64,000 nt of DNA from Vibrio navarrensis (GCF_015767675.1 NZ_CP065217.1:744001-808000); one strand, 5' to 3'; positions 46,585-55,912 are shown, numbered from the stretch's first letter. Notes: generated by a model from the sequence alone, not told the origin. Numbers and translations: made by a program.

Positions 46585-47532
46585 ATGAATAAAAAGCTGA
46601 CCATTTTAGACATCGCACGTTTGTCCGGCGTAGGGAAATCCACCGTGTCGCGAGTTCTGACCAATGACCCTAAAGTCAAACCAGAAACGCGTGCCAAAGT
46701 GGAGGAAGTGATTGCGGCGTCGGGCTATGTGCCGTCGAAATCTGCGCAGTCGATGCGCGGTGGCAGCCAGAAAGTGGTGGGCGTTATCATCTCGCGTCTC
46801 GATTCTCCCTCAGAAAATCGTGCGGTGAGCACCATGCTCAATATCTTCTACCAAGCCGGATACGATGTGGTGATCATGGAGAGCCAGTTTGACCGGGACA
46901 AGACCAATGAGCATTTGGATGTACTGCGGCGGCGCAATGTGGATGGGTTGATCTTGTTTGGCTTTACCGATTGTGACATGCAGCAAGTCGCCGAATGGCA
47001 ACACCGCGTAGTGGTGATTGCGACCGAAGAGACCTCGGTCTCTTCAATTAACTACGACAACCAACGCGTGATTGAACTGGCGCTGGAGCATTTGCTGGCA
47101 CAATCCCTGCGCCATATCGCGTATATTGGTGTCAATCCTGAAGACCGAACCACCGGTCTGGCACGTCTCAACGCCTATCGGAATTGGTGTCAGCAACATC
47201 AGCTGACGCCAGTTTATCAAACGGGCAAATTGAGCCATGAGAGCGCGTATCGTTTAGTGGATAAGGTCCTCACCGAGCAGACGCAGGCGATTGTCTGTGC
47301 CAGTGATACCTTGGCGCTGGGCGTGCTCAAACGTCTACAAGAACTCGGACGTGAAGAGGTCCGCGTGACAGGCGTCGGTGGCAATGAGCTGCTCTCTTTT
47401 CTCTTTCCCAAGATCTTCAGCGTTGATCCCGGCTACCACCTAGCGGGTGAAAAAGCCGCTAAGATGTTGATTTCCCAACTGAGTGGTCACGAAACCATCA
47501 CCCATCTTACCCAAGCACCACTGATTCGCTAA
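46585..47532 (+). CDS. treR: Trehalose operon repressor TreR (LacI family)
   Basis: 315 residues. The N-terminal LacI helix-turn-helix is at 5-50 ('TILDIARLSGVGKSTVSRVL'), with a hinge helix near 50-60. The periplasmic-binding-like domain contains 'ICASDTLALGVLKRLQE'. E. coli TreR responds to trehalose 6-phosphate. It lies just upstream of treBC, in the same direction, with two 16-bp operators in the gap. No good Shine-Dalgarno is visible, which would keep it at a low level. Confidence 0.93.
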   Translation: MNKKLTILDIARLSGVGKSTVSRVLTNDPKVKPETRAKVEEVIAASGYVPSKSAQSMRGGSQKVVGVIISRLDSPSENRAVSTMLNIFYQAGYDVVIMESQFDRDKTNEHLDVLRRRNVDGLILFGFTDCDMQQVAEWQHRVVVIATEETSVSSINYDNQRVIELALEHLLAQSLRHIAYIGVNPEDRTTGLARLNAYRNWCQQHQLTPVYQTGKLSHESAYRLVDKVLTEQTQAIVCASDTLALGVLKRLQELGREEVRVTGVGGNELLSFLFPKIFSVDPGYHLAGEKAAKMLISQLSGHETITHLTQAPLIR

Positions 47533-47582
47533 GCGCTTCATTATAAAACGCTTTTCCAATTTACTGTGATCCTACTCAATTA

Positions 47583-47598
47583 ATGGGACTGTTCCCAT
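47583..47598. promoter_or_regulatory. TreR operator O1
   Basis: ATGGGACTGTTCCCAT, a near-perfect dyad centred 55 bp upstream of O2. Confidence 0.75.
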
Positions 47599-47637
47599 TT
47601 TGTTTATTTATGAAAACTGGCACTATTTAACCTGTAA

Positions 47638-47653
47638 ATGGGAATGTTCCCAT
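47638..47653. promoter_or_regulatory. TreR operator O2, overlapping the treB -35
   Basis: ATGGGAATGTTCCCAT, the same dyad as O1. It covers the -35 position of the treB promoter (-10 TATAAT at 47665-47670). Confidence 0.8.
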
Positions 47654-47664
47654 ATTAAAACAAC

Positions 47665-47670
47665 TATAAT
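47665..47670 (+). promoter_or_regulatory. -10 box of treBC
   Basis: Perfect TATAAT. The start would be near 47677, giving a ~27-nt leader that contains the ribosome-binding site AGGGTGGA (47689-47696), a possible pairing target of the VcdRP-like RNA. Confidence 0.65.
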
Positions 47671-47703
47671 TGCATAAATCCATAAAATAGGGTGGACAGA
47701 GTT

Positions 47704-49128
47704 ATGAGTAAGATAGCGCGCCAAGACGTTCAACGTCTGATCGAGCTGGTCGGGGGTAGCGACAACATTGCTAGCGTCAGCCATTGTCTGACACGTCTTC
47801 GCTTTGTGTTAAATGACACCGAGATTGCCGATGTAAAACAACTAGAAGCATTGCCTATAGTTAAAGGCTGCTTTACCAATGCGGGCCAATTCCAAGTCGT
47901 GATTGGTACTGAAGTGGATGCGGTATACAAAATTTTGCTTGAGCTCTCGGGCAAAAGTGAAGCCAGCAAAGAAGATGCTAAGTTAGCCGCTAGACAAAAC
48001 ATGAACTTTCTCGAGCGCGGGATCTCTCATTTGGCAGAGATTTTTGTCCCGCTGTTGCCTGCCATTATCACTGGCGGTTTGATCCTCGGTTTTAGAAACG
48101 TGATTGGCGACATCAAGATGTTTGATGGCCAAACGTTGACGGAAATCAGCCAATTCTGGGCGACAGTGCATTCCTTCTTGTGGTTGATTGGTGAAGCAAT
48201 CTTCTTCTTCCTACCGGTCGGAGTATGTTGGTCGACGGTGAAAAAACTCGGTGGTACACCGATTCTTGGTATCACTTTGGGTGTCACGCTGGTGTCGCCG
48301 CAATTGATGAATGCTTATCTCATCGGTAAACAAGCGCCGGAAGTGTGGGATTTTGGCCTATTTGTGATTGAGAAAGTGGGTTACCAAGCTCAAGTGATTC
48401 CGGCCATGCTGGCGGGTGTGGTGTTGGCCCTTATTGAAACCAATCTCAAACGCATGGTCCCTTCTTACCTCTATTTGGTGGTGGTGCCGTTCGTCTCAAT
48501 TATTCTGTCGGTTGTTTTGGCCCACTCAATTATCGGCCCATTTGGTCGTGAGTTAGGTAACTGGGTCGCTATTGCAGCGAAAGCAGCGATGACCGGTGAT
48601 TTCGCTGTGCTGGGCTCAATGGTGTTTGGTTTCCTCTACGCGCCGCTGGTGATTACGGGTATCCATCACACCACCAACGCGGTTGACCTGCAACTGATGC
48701 AAGAGCTCGGTGGCACGCCGATTTGGCCGCTGATTGCGCTTTCGAATATCGCTCAAGCGTCTGCGGTGGTCGGTATCATTATCATCAGCAAAAAACATGG
48801 TGAGCGTGACATCTCAATTCCAGCCGCGATTTCGGCTTACCTCGGGGTTACGGAGCCGGCGATGTACGGCATCAACCTGAAATACAAGTTCCCGATGCTC
48901 AGTGCCATGATTGGTAGTGCTGTCGCGGCGGCCATCTGTGGTAGCGCAGGGGTGATGGCGAACGGCATTGGAGTCGGCGGTCTGCCGGGTATCCTTTCCA
49001 TTCAGCCACAGTTCTGGGGAATTTATGCTCTGGCGATGTTGGTGGCTATCGCATTGCCAGCAGTGTTGACGCTTGCCTTCTATAAGCGCGCACAGGCGAA
49101 AGGAGAACTGGACCTTGTAAGCGCTTAA
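47704..49128 (+). CDS. treB: PTS trehalose-specific EIIBC component
   Basis: 474 residues. It takes up trehalose and phosphorylates it to trehalose 6-phosphate. The N-terminal EIIB domain (~1-90) has the phosphocysteine in 'VSHCLTRLRFVLND'. The membrane EIIC domain (~105-470) has about ten spans and 'GVTEPAMYGINLKYKFP'. It depends on EIIA-Glc for phosphate in E. coli. The ATG at 47704 follows AGGGTGGA. A GTG four codons earlier is in frame but lies inside that site. Confidence 0.95.
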   Translation: MSKIARQDVQRLIELVGGSDNIASVSHCLTRLRFVLNDTEIADVKQLEALPIVKGCFTNAGQFQVVIGTEVDAVYKILLELSGKSEASKEDAKLAARQNMNFLERGISHLAEIFVPLLPAIITGGLILGFRNVIGDIKMFDGQTLTEISQFWATVHSFLWLIGEAIFFFLPVGVCWSTVKKLGGTPILGITLGVTLVSPQLMNAYLIGKQAPEVWDFGLFVIEKVGYQAQVIPAMLAGVVLALIETNLKRMVPSYLYLVVVPFVSIILSVVLAHSIIGPFGRELGNWVAIAAKAAMTGDFAVLGSMVFGFLYAPLVITGIHHTTNAVDLQLMQELGGTPIWPLIALSNIAQASAVVGIIIISKKHGERDISIPAAISAYLGVTEPAMYGINLKYKFPMLSAMIGSAVAAAICGSAGVMANGIGVGGLPGILSIQPQFWGIYALAMLVAIALPAVLTLAFYKRAQAKGELDLVSA

Positions 49129-49142
49129 GCGCAACGCCTTTT

Positions 49143-49170
49143 GGAGTGGCGGCTTGCCACTCCTTTCTTT
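49143..49170 (+). terminator. Terminator-like hairpin between treB and treC
   Basis: GGAGTGGC (49143-49150), loop GGCTT, GCCACTCC (49156-49163), then TTTCTTTATTTTT. It should stop part of the treB transcripts before treC. Confidence 0.75.
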
Positions 49171-49197
49171 ATTTTTGTGGTAAGTGAGAACAACTCC

Positions 49198-50883
49198 ATG
49201 ACGACAACGAATCAAGAGATGAGCTGGTGGAAAACCGCCACCATCTATCAGATCTATCCAAAAAGTTTCTGCGACAGTGGCGATAAAGGCACCGGTGATC
49301 TGCAAGGGATCATCAGCAAACTGGATTATCTGCAACACTTGGGTGTCGATGCTATTTGGCTCACACCCGTGTACCAATCACCGATGGTCGACAACGGTTA
49401 TGATATTTCCGACTACTACGCCATCAACCCTGAATTTGGCACCATGGCAGACTTTGATGCCCTGCTCACACAGGCTCATGATCGCGGCATCCGAATCATT
49501 ATGGATATCGTCGTGAACCATACCTCGACTGAGCATCATTGGTTCCAATCTGCGTTAGGGGACAAAAACAGCCCATACCGCGATTACTACATCTGGAAAG
49601 ATCCGCAGGATGGCGGTGTGCCGAATAACTGGCAATCCAAGTTTGGCGGCAGCGCTTGGGCGTTGGACGAGAAAACCGGGCAATATTACCTGCATCTGTT
49701 TGCCAAAGAGCAAGCCGACTTGAACTGGGAAAACCCAGCGGTGCGGGAAGAGGTTAAGCAGGTGATTCGCTTTTGGGCAGAAAAAGGCGTCGATGGCTTC
49801 CGCCTTGATGTGATCAACCTGATTTCAAAGCAGCAGGATTTTTGCAGCGATGACGTCGGTGATGGGCGCCGTTTTTACACCGATGGCCCTCGGGTTCACG
49901 AGTATCTGCAAGAGATCAGTGCGGAAGTGTTTCAACAGCATGGCAGTGTTACGGTGGGCGAAATGTCGTCGACCACATTGGAGCATTGCCAGCGCTACTC
50001 CTCGCTCGATGGCAAAGAATTGTCGATGGTGTTTAACTTCCACCACTTGAAAGTGGATTACCCCAACGGGGAAAAATGGACCAAAGCACCGTTTGATTTT
50101 CTTCAGCTCAAACAGATCTTTAACCATTGGCAAACCGGGCTTAACGGAAAAGGCTGGGGCGCGATATTTTGGTGTAACCACGATCAGCCAAGAATTGTCA
50201 GCCGCCTCGGTGATGACCAGAGGTATCGAGTCGAGTCGGCGAAAATGCTCGCTGCGTCTGTGCACATGTTGCAAGGGACTCCTTACGTCTATCAAGGTGA
50301 AGAGATTGGTATGACCAACCCGGGCTACCGTCATATTAAGCAGTATCGTGACGTGGAAAGCACCAACATGTACCAAATCATGGTGCAGCAGCAAGGCGTG
50401 AGTCATGAGGAGATGATGGCGATTTTAGCGCAGAAATCTCGTGATAACTCGCGTACTCCAATGCAGTGGGATGGAAGTGAGAATGCAGGCTTCACACGTG
50501 GTAAGCCGTGGCTGGATGTCGCCAGCAATTATCCTGAAATCAATGCTCAAGCGGCGGTCGCGGATCTCGGCTCCGTGTTTTATTTCTACAAGCGTTTGAT
50601 TGAGCTACGTAAGCAAGTGGCGGTGATTACCGATGGGGATTACTTGGATTTACTGCCAGAGCACAAGCAGGTTTTTGCTTACGCAAGACGCAACGCTAAG
50701 CAGCAGTTGATCTGTATCAACAACTATTACGGTGTGGATACCGAGTGCGTGCTCCCTGCGGATCTCGCCATGCAGCAGGCGAAATGTTTGCTGTCTAATT
50801 ATCAGAATGTAGCCTCTGCGATGGCGTCTCATCATCAAATTCTCAGACCTTACGAGACACGGATTCTTCTGATTGAGTGCTAA
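49198..50883 (+). CDS. treC: Alpha,alpha-phosphotrehalase
   Basis: 561-residue cytoplasmic GH13 glycosidase that splits trehalose 6-phosphate into glucose and glucose 6-phosphate. GH13 regions in order: 'IIMDIVVNHTSTEH', 'GVDGFRLDVINLI' (nucleophile Asp), 'VTVGEMSST' (acid/base Glu) and 'FWCNHDQPRIVSRL' (third Asp). The ATG at 49198 gives the family N-terminus 'MTTTNQEMSWWKTATIYQIY'. The ribosome-binding site is weak. It follows treB across a terminator-like hairpin. Confidence 0.95.
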   Translation: MTTTNQEMSWWKTATIYQIYPKSFCDSGDKGTGDLQGIISKLDYLQHLGVDAIWLTPVYQSPMVDNGYDISDYYAINPEFGTMADFDALLTQAHDRGIRIIMDIVVNHTSTEHHWFQSALGDKNSPYRDYYIWKDPQDGGVPNNWQSKFGGSAWALDEKTGQYYLHLFAKEQADLNWENPAVREEVKQVIRFWAEKGVDGFRLDVINLISKQQDFCSDDVGDGRRFYTDGPRVHEYLQEISAEVFQQHGSVTVGEMSSTTLEHCQRYSSLDGKELSMVFNFHHLKVDYPNGEKWTKAPFDFLQLKQIFNHWQTGLNGKGWGAIFWCNHDQPRIVSRLGDDQRYRVESAKMLAASVHMLQGTPYVYQGEEIGMTNPGYRHIKQYRDVESTNMYQIMVQQQGVSHEEMMAILAQKSRDNSRTPMQWDGSENAGFTRGKPWLDVASNYPEINAQAAVADLGSVFYFYKRLIELRKQVAVITDGDYLDLLPEHKQVFAYARRNAKQQLICINNYYGVDTECVLPADLAMQQAKCLLSNYQNVASAMASHHQILRPYETRILLIEC

Positions 50884-50900
50884 CCCCCAAAAGGCGACTC

Positions 50901-50935
50901 AAAAAAGGCTTGGTTCACCCAAGCCTTTTGTTTTT
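50901..50935 (+). terminator. Terminator of treBC
   Basis: AAAAGGCTTGG and CCAAGCCTTTT pair around a small loop (TTCAC), followed by GTTTTT. Confidence 0.9.
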
Positions 50936-51845
50936 ACAGCGGTAGCGAGTCCAACCATACAGTGTTCGTAGACAATGGCTTGCCATCCACAGCTAACCTT
51001 TCAGTTTGTTCTAAGATACCAAATGTTGGGTTGTACCAGAGAGCTGTGCTGCGTACAAATTTCGGTAACTCTTTCTCTGCACAGTTAAGAGTATAAGTGT
51101 CTGTATTAGTAATCGGTGCTGCTTCGATACGCTTATTTGCAATAGTAATGGTTTTCCGTTCACTAGTTTCAACTCTTTTTTGTTGCAAAATCAGCTTGCA
51201 AGAGGACTCATCGTCTAAATTACTCAACTCAGGGACATCGGCAAAATCAGCGAGTAATGTCTTTAATAGGGGGACTGAAAATGACAAAGTACTGCTGTTT
51301 GTAGTGTCACTCCACCCACTGATTTTATTGCCGTCCGTTTGGATCGTTTTCGAATATTGAAGCATGAGTGCCCGAGCTAATCTGTCGTTAGAAGGATTAG
51401 AAGAATCGGCAGACAAATCAATATAAAAATCGATTATCTCACGTAAATAACCATCGTTGCCAACATAGAAAATAGATTGACCATCTTTTGGGCCATCAGA
51501 GTTTGTTGTTCGGAAGAAGGTATTATTACCAGAATTAATCAGCGAGTTAAGCAAATTGATCAGCGGAGAATTATCTTCTTCCTGATCTAAAATCAGTTGT
51601 AAAAGGGAATCGCCACTGTGTTTTTCAAAGCGCACTGATAAGTCATCTTGCGTTACGCCATTGACCATCTGACTATAATGAAATTCCGCGGCGCTATTTG
51701 GAGAAAATTGAGAGTCGATAATTGGATAATCAAATCGAACTTCTGGTGGTTTGATGTCTGGTTTGCCGGATGATTCAGAAGAACTGCCGTTACATCCAGT
51801 AAGAGCAATAGCGGCGAGAGTCATAAGAGCGAAGTTTTTTAGCAT
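50934..51845 (-). CDS. Putative lipoprotein of unknown function
   Basis: 303 residues from the ATG at 51845. It has a lipoprotein signal with lipobox 'ALTGC' followed by a Ser-rich linker ('NGSSSESSGKPD'). No known domain is recognised. Features include many Asn, Ser and Asp residues and two cysteines in the C-terminal half ('SSCKLIL' and 'TLNCAEKE') that could pair. The base composition is AT-richer than that of its neighbours, and the leader is very AT-rich, which may indicate acquisition. The gene lies just downstream of the ToxR/CadC-like regulator on the same strand. Confidence 0.65.
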   Translation of the reverse strand: MLKNFALMTLAAIALTGCNGSSSESSGKPDIKPPEVRFDYPIIDSQFSPNSAAEFHYSQMVNGVTQDDLSVRFEKHSGDSLLQLILDQEEDNSPLINLLNSLINSGNNTFFRTTNSDGPKDGQSIFYVGNDGYLREIIDFYIDLSADSSNPSNDRLARALMLQYSKTIQTDGNKISGWSDTTNSSTLSFSVPLLKTLLADFADVPELSNLDDESSCKLILQQKRVETSERKTITIANKRIEAAPITNTDTYTLNCAEKELPKFVRSTALWYNPTFGILEQTERLAVDGKPLSTNTVWLDSLPL

Positions 51846-52037
51846 ACAAATAATATCCGGAATAAGTTTAAGTGATAGGCTGTATAAGATAGAGGGATTG
51901 TATGGGCCGTCGCTATCAGTTAGCAAAAAATAAACTGACACAGATAGTTATGAATGCTTAATTTATATTTAAGTTTTTGTTTTTAAAATGATATTTATCC
52001 TTTAAATAACCTGACCGATATTGCTGTTTTGGTGTGC

Positions 52038-53585
52038 TTAGGGAGTTTTAGATGGTGATCTTTGCAACTCAGTACCGATCTTCTCACAATACGCTTTAAC
52101 CACCGGACGCCAAGTTTCAATCACGCTCGGATCATCTAAGTTGTTGCCCAATTTTTGCCAAGGTTGATAGCAAGTGTCAGACGATTCTGGCTGCGCCAAG
52201 CGTTCAAACAACTGCTCTGTCGATAAAATGCGTGAGAGCGCGACAATCGAGAGCATGTAGTTGAGACGAAATGGCTCTGTTTTTCCTTGTCGATGGGAAA
52301 TATCCGACAGCAAGAGATAGATAAAGGCGTTGTCGATTCTCGAGCTGCCAACGGGAGTACGCAAAAAATCGTAGGCAGAATCAAAACTGCTGACTTTGAA
52401 ATGGAGAATGCCCAGCCAAACGGTCAACTCCTCAGGCAATTGAGCGAAATAGGTTTGCAGTACTTCCAGCGCTCTTTTACGGGTATCCGTGTCTGTTTCA
52501 ACCAGAGCGAAATACCTTGCAATATACAATGCGGTAAATTCATCGGTGGGTCTGATTTCACCCTCAGCCATGGCTTTATCTAACTGCTCGAGTTCTCCTT
52601 TATTCCTCAGTGCCCAGTCATAGCCCGTTGGTACGGGAAGGTTAAAAAAGCGCGCAATGTCTTGTTGTAGCGCCAGTAAACTGCTGCTGAGATCTTCAAC
52701 ATCCAGCAAATAAATGGCTTTAAACACCACCTTCTCTGATCTGGAAGACTGAATCCGTGCTTCAGCTTGGAGATGCTGTTGGTCTTGCGTGTCTTTTAAG
52801 CGAATGTTCAATACGTAGTCACTACGACGAACATTTTTGGCACCAGGGAAATAAGGGCCGTGTTCGAGTGGAGAAACGAAATAATCTGGCGAGTCCTGAT
52901 TGACGATATCGGTGTATGGATACTCAATCTGTTGCTCTAAGATCAGTGCTTTGATCGCTTTGCGATGTGAGCTCGCTATAGGCCCAATGGCATCGACTCG
53001 ATTGAGCAACAACTCTCGCAGTTGAATCGCTTGATGCTCACGCGCTTTTTCGATGGCTGTCTGCTTCTCATGCCAATAAAGGTAACTCAAGGTGCATGCG
53101 ACTAGTGCGAATACGGCGCACAGCAAAGAGAGAAGACGTATTGTCTGGGGATAGCGTGAGAAAATTTTAGTCTCTGGTTGCGGGGAGGCGCTAGACGATG
53201 GTTCGGCAGCGGGATCAGGAGATGGCGTTTTCAGGGCGATATGACCCAAACTGAAGAAGTAACCTTTACGCGGATAAGTGACGAGGATCTTGGTGGCGTC
53301 TTCCGCGGGTAAGTGTTTCTGTAGCAGGGCTCTTAACGTTGAAATGCGGTTAGTAAGAACATTGCGCGAGATGAAATCGCTTTGCCAAATGGTCTGAATG
53401 ATGGCGTCGGCAGAGAGAGGCTCACCGACATGGGTAAGAAGCAGTTCAACTAACTCGGCTGTTCTAGGTTCGAGATCGATGATTTCGTCGTCGAGAGCAA
53501 GCGTTCTGGTGATAGGGTCATATTCTAACTGGCTGATTAGAATATGACATTGTTGCTCTTTTGCTGTGGTTAAAAAGTCTTGCAT
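52038..53585 (-). CDS. ToxR/CadC-like membrane-bound transcription regulator
   Basis: 515 residues. The N-terminal OmpR-type winged helix (~15-113) has 'IIDLEPRTAELVELLL', 'IIQTIWQSDFISRNVLTNRI' and 'ILVTYPRKGYFF'. A Pro/Ser-rich linker is followed by one membrane span (~150-171, 'LLSLLCAVFALVACTLSYLY') and a ~340-residue periplasmic domain that is mainly helical (TPR-like in its second half). DNA binding and sensing are thus joined across the membrane. Its targets are unknown; the adjacent lipoprotein gene and the YitT-like gene upstream are the nearest candidates. The ATG has no strong Shine-Dalgarno. Confidence 0.85.
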   Translation of the reverse strand: MQDFLTTAKEQQCHILISQLEYDPITRTLALDDEIIDLEPRTAELVELLLTHVGEPLSADAIIQTIWQSDFISRNVLTNRISTLRALLQKHLPAEDATKILVTYPRKGYFFSLGHIALKTPSPDPAAEPSSSASPQPETKIFSRYPQTIRLLSLLCAVFALVACTLSYLYWHEKQTAIEKAREHQAIQLRELLLNRVDAIGPIASSHRKAIKALILEQQIEYPYTDIVNQDSPDYFVSPLEHGPYFPGAKNVRRSDYVLNIRLKDTQDQQHLQAEARIQSSRSEKVVFKAIYLLDVEDLSSSLLALQQDIARFFNLPVPTGYDWALRNKGELEQLDKAMAEGEIRPTDEFTALYIARYFALVETDTDTRKRALEVLQTYFAQLPEELTVWLGILHFKVSSFDSAYDFLRTPVGSSRIDNAFIYLLLSDISHRQGKTEPFRLNYMLSIVALSRILSTEQLFERLAQPESSDTCYQPWQKLGNNLDDPSVIETWRPVVKAYCEKIGTELQRSPSKTP

Positions 53586-53669
53586 CGCACTGGGTTACTT
53601 CATGAACACTGCTGATAGTGTATAGCACTTTCATAAGCCAAAACAGGACAACGCGTCATAAGCATGACG

Positions 53670-54269
53670 TCAAGAATAATTCACTTTGTAACGGTGGGGC
53701 TTATGATTCATGGCAAGCACTAGGTTTAAAGCAAAAGCACCGAGAATCGAGAGTAAAATCGTGTTTGGCGTGACAAAGAAAAACGAGGCCGTCAGAATTG
53801 CCGCATCAATCGCCATCTGAGATTTTCCTACCGAAATGCCGAATTTGTCCTGAACATAGAGACACAAGACATTAAAACCACCAAGACTGGAACGGTGACG
53901 AAACAAGATGAGCATTCCCAATCCCATGAAAAGGCCGCCAGCAATCGCGCAGTAGACCGGATGGATGTTATCGACAGAAATGACTAAATACAGGTTATCG
54001 GCAAAAATAGAGACTAAAGCGCCAGAAATCGCACTATTAAAAGCAAATCGTCTGCCATAACGTCGCCATGCAAGTAAATAGAAAGGGCAGTTGCTCAAAA
54101 AGTACAACAATCCAAACGTGAATGGAGTAAACTGGGACACCAGCAATGCGAGCCCCGTAGTGCCACCAGTGAGAAGATGTGCCGATTGCAGAAAGAAGAC
54201 GCCTTGGGCGACCAGAAAGGTGCCGGTCAAGATAGCAATCCAGTCCTCTTTGTGTGAGTGTTTTTCCAT
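53670..54269 (-). CDS. YitT-family inner-membrane protein
   Basis: 199 residues with five or six membrane spans and family-type motifs 'LTGGTTGLALLVSQFTPFTFG' (~33-52) and 'HRSSLGGFNVLCLYVQDKFG'. It lacks the C-terminal DUF2179 domain of longer YitT proteins. Function unknown. It is transcribed toward the ToxR/CadC-like gene, 84 nt away. Confidence 0.8.
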   Translation of the reverse strand: MEKHSHKEDWIAILTGTFLVAQGVFFLQSAHLLTGGTTGLALLVSQFTPFTFGLLYFLSNCPFYLLAWRRYGRRFAFNSAISGALVSIFADNLYLVISVDNIHPVYCAIAGGLFMGLGMLILFRHRSSLGGFNVLCLYVQDKFGISVGKSQMAIDAAILTASFFFVTPNTILLSILGAFALNLVLAMNHKPHRYKVNYS

Positions 54270-54372
54270 CAGTTCCTAAATTTAATGCGCAATAAGGGGC
54301 GAGCATAGTAGTCAAAAGCTGATCTTTTCGGTAGCTAGACGACTAAAATTAGGGTAAACCTATGTAATTGTT

Positions 54373-54391
54373 GTTTTACAGGGTGTAAAAC
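54373..54391. promoter_or_regulatory. 19-bp dyad between the YitT-like gene and glyA
   Basis: GTTTTACAGGGTGTAAAAC: perfect 8-bp arms around GGG. It could be an operator for either divergent gene. Confidence 0.5.
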
Positions 54392-54436
54392 GAAAATATT
54401 GACAGTTGAAGTCGCATCTTTGTCATCATCATCGGT

Positions 54437-54450
54437 GAAGATGAATCTTC
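54437..54450. promoter_or_regulatory. GA-centred dyad upstream of glyA
   Basis: GAAGATGAATCTTC, 6-bp arms around GA, about 70 bp upstream of the predicted glyA -10. Confidence 0.4.
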
Positions 54451-54478
54451 TCAAATGTCATCATGAAAAAACTGCATA

Positions 54479-54496
54479 AGAAAAGTGAACTTTTCT
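54479..54496. promoter_or_regulatory. Second GA-centred dyad upstream of glyA
   Basis: AGAAAAGTGAACTTTTCT, 8-bp arms around GA, just upstream of the predicted -35 (TTATGA, 54499-54504; -10 TAGAAT, 54521-54526). Confidence 0.45.
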
Positions 54497-54542
54497 CTTT
54501 ATGACCTGGATCAAATTATGTAGAATGCGCGCCATTACGGTG

Positions 54543-54558
54543 ACGAAAACGTTTGCGT
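54543..54558. promoter_or_regulatory. PurR operator of glyA
   Basis: ACGAAAACGTTTGCGT is the exact reverse complement of the PurR consensus ACGCAAACGTTTTCGT. It lies just downstream of the predicted start. PurR control of glyA is known in E. coli. Confidence 0.88.
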
Positions 54559-54615
54559 TGGGTCATTTGACAGTTTTTTTGCAACTTTCAGTCTAATCTG
54601 AGTCAGGAGATACAG

Positions 54616-55866
54616 ATGCTTAAGCGTGATATGAATATCGCTGATTACGATCCGGAGCTATTCGCAGCTATCCAGGAAGAAACCCTTCGTCAGGAAGAGC
54701 ACATCGAACTGATTGCTTCTGAAAACTACACCAGCCCACGTGTAATGGAAGCGCAAGGTTCTCAGCTAACCAACAAATACGCAGAAGGTTACCCAGGTAA
54801 GCGTTACTACGGCGGTTGTGAGTACGTTGATAAAGCAGAAGCTCTGGCGATTGAGCGTGCGTGCCAACTGTTCGGCTGTGAATACGCAAACGTCCAGCCG
54901 CACTCGGGATCTCAAGCTAACAGCGCGGTATACATGGCACTGCTTAACCCAGGCGATACCGTGTTGGGCATGAGCCTAGCGCACGGCGGTCACTTGACTC
55001 ACGGTTCACCAGTTAACTTCTCTGGTAAACACTACAACGTCATCCCTTACGGCATTGATGAAGCAGGCCAAATCAATTACGACGAAATGGAAGCCCTTGC
55101 TTTTGAGCACAAACCGAAGATGATCATCGGTGGTTTCTCGGCTTACTCTCAAATTGTTGATTGGAAGCGCATGCGTGAAATCGCGGATAAAGTCGGTGCT
55201 TACCTGTTTGTCGATATGGCGCACGTTGCCGGCCTAATTGCGGCAGGCGTTTACCCAACACCCGTTCCACACGCGCACGTTGTGACCACCACAACACACA
55301 AAACGCTCGCTGGCCCTCGCGGTGGTTTGATTTTGTCAAACGCAGGCGAAGAGATGTACAAAAAACTGAACTCAGCGGTATTCCCTGGTGGTCAAGGTGG
55401 TCCTTTGATGCACGTGATCGCGGGTAAAGCGGTCGCATTTAAAGAAGCGATGGAACCTGAGTTCAAAGCCTACCAAGAGCGCGTGGTGAAAAATGCCAAA
55501 GCGATGGTGGCACAATTCCAAGCGCGTGGTTACAAAATCGTATCAAACGGCACTGAAAACCATCTGTTCCTTGTTGATCTGATCGACAAAGAGATCACGG
55601 GTAAAGATGCAGATGCCGCTTTGGGTGCAGCAAACATTACGGTAAACAAAAACTCAGTGCCAAACGATCCACGTAGCCCGTTTGTGACTTCTGGTATTCG
55701 CGTTGGTACGCCAGCGATCACTCGCCGTGGCTTTACTGAAGCCGATGCTACTAATCTGGCTGATTGGATGTGCGATGTGCTAGATAACATCGGTAATGAT
55801 GATGTGATTGCAGCGACTAAAGCGAAAGTTTTAGAAATCTGTCAGCGTCTGCCAGTTTACGCATAA
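54616..55866 (+). CDS. glyA: Serine hydroxymethyltransferase
   Basis: 416-residue PLP enzyme that interconverts serine and glycine and supplies one-carbon units for purines. The PLP lysine is in '[14 protein letters not shown]'. '[16 protein letters not shown]' and '[13 protein letters not shown]' are further family signatures. ATG with CAGGAGA nearby. Its leader has a perfect PurR box, in keeping with the demand for glycine and formyl-folate in purine synthesis. Monocistronic. Confidence 0.97.
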   Translation: MLKRDMNIADYDPELFAAIQEETLRQEEHIELIASENYTSPRVMEAQGSQLTNKYAEGYPGKRYYGGCEYVDKAEALAIERACQLFGCEYANVQPHSGSQANSAVYMALLNPGDTVLGMSLAHGGHLTHGSPVNFSGKHYNVIPYGIDEAGQINYDEMEALAFEHKPKMIIGGFSAYSQIVDWKRMREIADKVGAYLFVDMAHVAGLIAAGVYPTPVPHAHVVTTTTHKTLAGPRGGLILSNAGEEMYKKLNSAVFPGGQGGPLMHVIAGKAVAFKEAMEPEFKAYQERVVKNAKAMVAQFQARGYKIVSNGTENHLFLVDLIDKEITGKDADAALGAANITVNKNSVPNDPRSPFVTSGIRVGTPAITRRGFTEADATNLADWMCDVLDNIGNDDVIAATKAKVLEICQRLPVYA

Positions 55867-55884
55867 GTATTAAAGTAATAAGAC

Positions 55885-55912
55885 AAAGGCTTCCCATGCG
55901 GAAGCCTTTTTG
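55885..55912 (+). terminator. Terminator of glyA
   Basis: AAAGGCTTC pairs with GAAGCCTTT around CCATGCG, followed by T. It may also serve the convergent lipoprotein gene. Confidence 0.9.
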
